DNA of 64,000 bases from Ligustrum vulgare (lineage: Eukaryota > Streptophyta > Magnoliopsida > Lamiales > Oleaceae). Location of the stretch: the NCBI GenBank assembly GCA_963555705.1, contig OY743172.1, positions 26,721,446-26,785,445 on the forward strand, given 5' to 3'. The notes beneath the pieces were generated by a model. That model saw only the letters and a program-made list of their open reading frames with translations. It had not been told where the DNA came from and ran no database searches. The translations under genes and the position numbers were made by a program. Shown here one piece after another: positions 60,110 through 64,000 of this stretch. Position 1 is the stretch's first letter. The number at the start of each line of letters is the position of its first letter.

Positions 60110-63100
60110 TCAGCAGTGTCTCCAGTCATCACCAACATAAACAGCTTGGTCTCCAAGCTCTTCTTCAATTCTAAGCAACTGCAGATAAATTTTTGCAGTT
60201 AGTTTTACATTGAACCCTATTTAAAGCAAGCAAGTGTTGGGAAACCAGAGAATAAAATTTGCAGTTTATAGGCAAATGAGCACATATCATCCTTGTCAGA
60301 AAATTTGGTCAGTTATGCTGTAGATGCTAATTTCCCATTTCTGTTATTTACTTAATCTACTTAGTTTTTATGTGAAGTTCGTGAAGAAATTGAGTTGAAT
60401 CAACAGTAGTGCAAATGACACTACACAAATTTTCTCTCCATGGGATCAATTCCTGAGAGATAGTTTACAGAGCCACAACCTATGACTAAGTTTGAGGCTA
60501 CGAAGCACATATGAAGACATGATTCCATAGATGAGTAACACATAATTTTTCAATTTTCAAGAGTAGTCACAAATAGGAGGAAAAAAGTTTGACAAGACAC
60601 GTAGATTGATACTGAAGATCATAAATTCTTATTTAATGTCCTTGTTATTGTCGTTTTTTTTTTTTTTTTTACTTCATACCATTAATATTATTGATTTAGA
60701 ATTTTTGTAGGTGAAATCTTGTGATAAGAAGTGGTTATTTATTATGTTATTAATTTATATATATTACCACTGCCAACAAAATAAAGGGATTCATCAAAAA
60801 TAGCACATAATAGATATAAAACAACTGACATGAAGTTCATTCAATTTTTCTCATATTATTTTGATCTTTATATTCCAAAATTTATAAAATGGAGCCTGTC
60901 ATGACCTGAACATGTCTGATACATGTCTGGGGAGTGTAGGAGGACATGTCCCCCGCGTATCGAATTTAAAATAATAGAGTAAAACAGATATGCAGCATAG
61001 CGCATGTAGGATGTCAGAACTCCATCCTAGGAATATTATCTTTTCACAAGATACAGGTTTTGAAAAATCAAAATTACAAATTAGGAAACTAAAATGTAAG
61101 ATATAGACCTGATTGTACTTCGCTAGCCTCTCTCCACGGCAAGGTGCACCAGATTTAATCTGACCAGCGGCAAGACCAACAGACAAATCAGCTATGAAAG
61201 TATCTTCAGTCTCCCCACTTCTTTGAGATATCACCACACCCCAGTTGGCATCCTTCGCTAACTTGACCACTTCGATGGCCTCAGTCACAGTCCCTACCTG
61301 ATTAACCTGAATCCCAGTTCTTCCATTACAGATGCATAACAACGCACTTCACATAACATAAAAGGTATGCCGAAATTTTCATTAAACTAGTAGAAAATGT
61401 ATGGCAACCATTCAATTGCGATTCTTAACGAATAATCTACACTATTTGAAACAAGGAGTATAGATCCTGATCTGAAGTAAACAGAAAACAAACAAGCCCT
61501 GAAAATTTAAGCAATAATAGGAGTATATTCAATTACATTATAAAATATAAATATGTTTATTGAGTCATCCTATGCTATAAGCAGAAGTGGAAAAAACTGA
61601 TCACGTTGCAATTGCATTAGCAAACAAAAGTGCTTGAGTAGGAGTGGGACATCTGCCTCCATCATTGCTGAAGAAGTACATTTCAGGCTTCCTATGTTGG
61701 TCAGTAAAATAGGGTATTCTGTGCAGTTAAGCCGAAATGTCCATGTATATTTAATGCAACAAGGCAATGCCATTAGAATATTGAATTCAGTAGTCAAAAC
61801 CTTAAATTCAGCTTCAAGAACAAATGGAACATACAAAATTAATAATTAATTAGCAACATGCCCCACATTATTTTCTGTTTTCACTTGTTATCATTACATA
61901 GGAAGACAGCTGGAATTAGCAGAATGTAGTAAAAATGAATACACTACCCTCTGTCAGCATTTAACTTGCTGTCTTCAGTACAAGTATAGATAGGGTGGTA
62001 CCTTTAGATTAAGTGCATTGCAAGCTGACTCCTTCACAGCTCTCTCTACTCGTTTAGGATTTGACATCAACAAGTCGTCTCCCACAACCTGTGATTAGAA
62101 GTGTTCTAAAAATTTAACAGAGCAGGATTATGATACTATCCAGATCAAATTGCATATACTGAAATTGATATTCAATAGCAGGAAGACAAAGTGCATCTGT
62201 ATTTGTATATATTGAACTGAATTAAATGAAAATGAACTCCGAATTCCTAAGATTTCGAGAGGCCTGGACTCTCCAAAAAATGAAACCACCCTCCCCTATC
62301 TATACTGAGAAGCCTATACAATTCATTCTACTAACTTCTCATGATACCTCTCTCCTACTTTAGCTAAGCAACTAGTAACCTATCAGATTAGTGTAGAACG
62401 CACATGCCCGACTATGTGTTTGAAGGGGGAGGGGTCAATTGACTGAAATTTTGTGGTTTCTTGCTTCTTGAGGTAATTCTTCACCCAAACATAAACTATT
62501 TTATCACCCAAAAAATTTAATAAACTCATTACATCAAGTGCAAGACATTGAAAAGTGAATTACATTAGCATCTTCATGTACTTTTGATATTCTGTTTTTC
62601 CTTATCAGAGTTGACGAAGACAAAGTCCGTCCTACGACAATTATTTCGTTCACTTCGTTTTGAGCAGGCAGCTTAAAATTTCCGAGAGTTCATTTTAATT
62701 ATGAGTTATTCTTGAACTAGGGTTGCCTCCAAGTCTCATCTGGTGATCATTCAGTGGCAGCAATTTCAGTAGGGTGGAACTTGCAACTAAAAATTCATCA
62801 GTAAGAGTGACAGGCAAACCTGGCATATTCCAAGACCAGAAAAATACTTGGCATGTTCCCAATCCTCCTTGTCGAATGGATCTTCAATTGATACAACAGG
62901 GTATTCTGCCAGAGCCCCCAGATATTGGAAGAAGAGAAATGAGAAATTGGAATAGAAGGTAAAAATAATCAATTTCTTCAGGCCTGCAGCTTTCGCGATC
63001 AAGGACGAGGAAAGAACTATCAAAGATATGTATAGCAATTAAGATACCTTCACAGAGTTCTTTGTACATATCAATCAAATCCTCTCCTGACTTGAAATTC

Positions 63101-63146
63101 TGACCTGATTTATTTGGAGATTTATGATCCAAATCATACTTAGTAC
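60110..63146 (-). CDS. ENO3: Cytosolic enolase, ENO3/ENOC type, 3' exons only
   Basis: Five minus-strand exons (63146-63048, 62905-62820, 62088-62002, 61306-61109, 60178-60110) with GT-AG ends and consistent phase encode the C-terminal ~179 residues of 2-phosphoglycerate hydratase (enolase). [20 protein letters not shown] and [20 protein letters not shown] match the Arabidopsis ENO3 branch (At2g29560, from memory) rather than ENO2. Metal and catalytic residues seen are Glu in SIEDPFD, Asp in VVGDDLL, Lys in NLKVNQVG and Lys in GQIKSGAP. The normally invariant SHRSGETED reads SQRSGETED: the His equivalent to yeast His373 is Gln (CAA, near 61229-61231). The N-terminal two thirds must lie beyond 64000 or be lost; no upstream exon is recognisable in 63147-64000. 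Confidence 0.9.
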
Positions 63147-64000
63147 CTAAATAAGTGAACAAAACAATCAGTTAGAACAAATGAGAAGCTAATAAATTGA
63201 AGTACATGGAGATAAGATAAACAGAGACACTTAAAGTTGGAGGAAGAATCTGATCCCTTCAAACGGGTGGGAACAATGGCTCAAGAGCTGGCCAAAAAGG
63301 CACCCTTAAATAAGAACACTTTTCAACAATCCCTCTACACTTCAAAGAATAATAAAGAAATATCAACTGGAAGTAAATGTTGGGTACACCGTGGTTACAA
63401 CTCGAATCACTACACAAACAATTTCATAAGCTAAGAAATAACGCTGAAACTCTTTGTTGCACGAACATTTCAACTAGGGTGACGTGTCTGTGTATCATTC
63501 GACAAGGAAGGTCGGCAACAGCTAGGCAGTTGGCCTATGGTACCAATACTTACTCTAATGAAATGATCATATTACAGATATTTTCCTATCCTACCTATAA
63601 GCGTGTGTATGTGCCAATTGTTCAAGTTTTCGAACCAATGAATGATAGGTAGGCTGCCTTGAGGTGATAAATCTCGGGAATCGAACTTGCTATCTGTAAA
63701 AGTTGGTATCAGAGCAGGATCGCTTGAATGCGTTGTTGGTTTTATGGGAGATCAATGACATGAATTCTGGTAGGGAAAATATTTTGGGCCAAGGATTGTG
63801 TCGGCAGGCATGCAAAAAGCGGAGAAGAAAGCTATAGGGAAGATGGGTGTGTTGACAGGCGTTGTGTGGTTATGTCGATGCATGTCAAGGTGTTTCGTAG
63901 AGTGCATATTGCAAGGCCCATGAGAATTAATGTTTTAACCTTATCGTAAACGGGCCCAGATGACATCATTGGATTTAATCACGGTATCGTAACTCCATTA
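63147..64000. other. Right edge: enolase intron or insertion, unresolved
   Basis: No enolase exon or other domain is recognisable on either strand. Short frames at 63237-63434 and 63377-63652 look like chance. A primer-binding-like site at 63704-63715 suggests that an LTR retrotransposon begins here. Confidence 0.5.
63704..63715 (+). other. Possible LTR-retrotransposon primer-binding site
   Basis: ttggtatcagagcaggatc contains TGGTATCAGAGC, the same initiator-Met tRNA complement as in elements A and B. The preceding bases (ctgtaaaagt) lack the expected terminal CA, so either the LTR edge is mutated or the match is a relic. Confidence 0.4.

Noticed and set aside
63237..63652. Frames upstream of the enolase exons as candidate 5' exons
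   Set aside because: They are on the plus strand and show no enolase residues. The minus strand of the same stretch also lacks any recognisable enolase exon.

Overview
The window is nuclear DNA from a flowering plant, most likely a eudicot. It is AT-rich, has GT-AG introns and plant LTR retrotransposons primed by initiator-Met tRNA, and carries plant-specific gene families. I cannot name the species. Mobile DNA makes up more than half of it.

Five host genes are supported. A RAB5IF/Rab5-interacting family membrane protein (15178-17649, +) and a PGR5-like thylakoid protein resembling PGRL2 (20405-24057, -) lie tail to tail. Further right are a small glycine-rich, probably plastid protein (51484-51777, -), a calmodulin-binding receptor-like cytoplasmic kinase closest to CRCK1 (54292-57390, +), and the 3' exons of a cytosolic enolase of the ENO3 type (60110-63146, -; its 5' exons are not in the window). 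From memory, the PGRL2 and Rab5-interacting homologues are direct neighbours on Arabidopsis chromosome 5, with CRCK1 not far away, so the gene order looks like an old conserved block expanded by transposons.

Left part (1-15000): a 3.2-kb solo LTR (1125-4345, duplication AGAAA), then a complete Ty3/gypsy element, here called A (4447-11311, duplication GAATG), whose polyprotein is broken by one frameshift. Next is a 3.2-kb Helitron-like element ending at 14917 in a GC hairpin plus CTAG.

Centre (25000-49460): Helitron-like DNA containing a 737-bp tandem repeat, followed by a second copy of the first Helitron family. That copy was split by a 20.5-kb insertion. The insertion is an old, decayed Tat-lineage gypsy element, called C (28736-49214, on the minus strand, duplication GCAAC), with an archaeal-type RNase H and an antisense additional ORF. 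C was itself hit by a 1.6-kb solo LTR (28893-30531, ATTTC), by a 338-bp organelle-like segment (30699-31036), and by a young, nearly intact gypsy element, called B (41289-48080, TTTGT).

The most unusual theme is that three unrelated LTR types here carry repeated CpG-rich perfect palindromes in a CpG-poor background: TTACGGCCGTAA in A, TTTCGGTCGACCGAAA in B, and CCACGCGATCGCGTGG in the solo LTR. In A they are paired about 21 bp apart. In both A and B the two LTRs of one element differ by exactly one palindrome unit. Other points of interest are a long hairpin at 19122-19195, a GC-AG intron in the kinase gene, and an active-site His-to-Gln change in the enolase.
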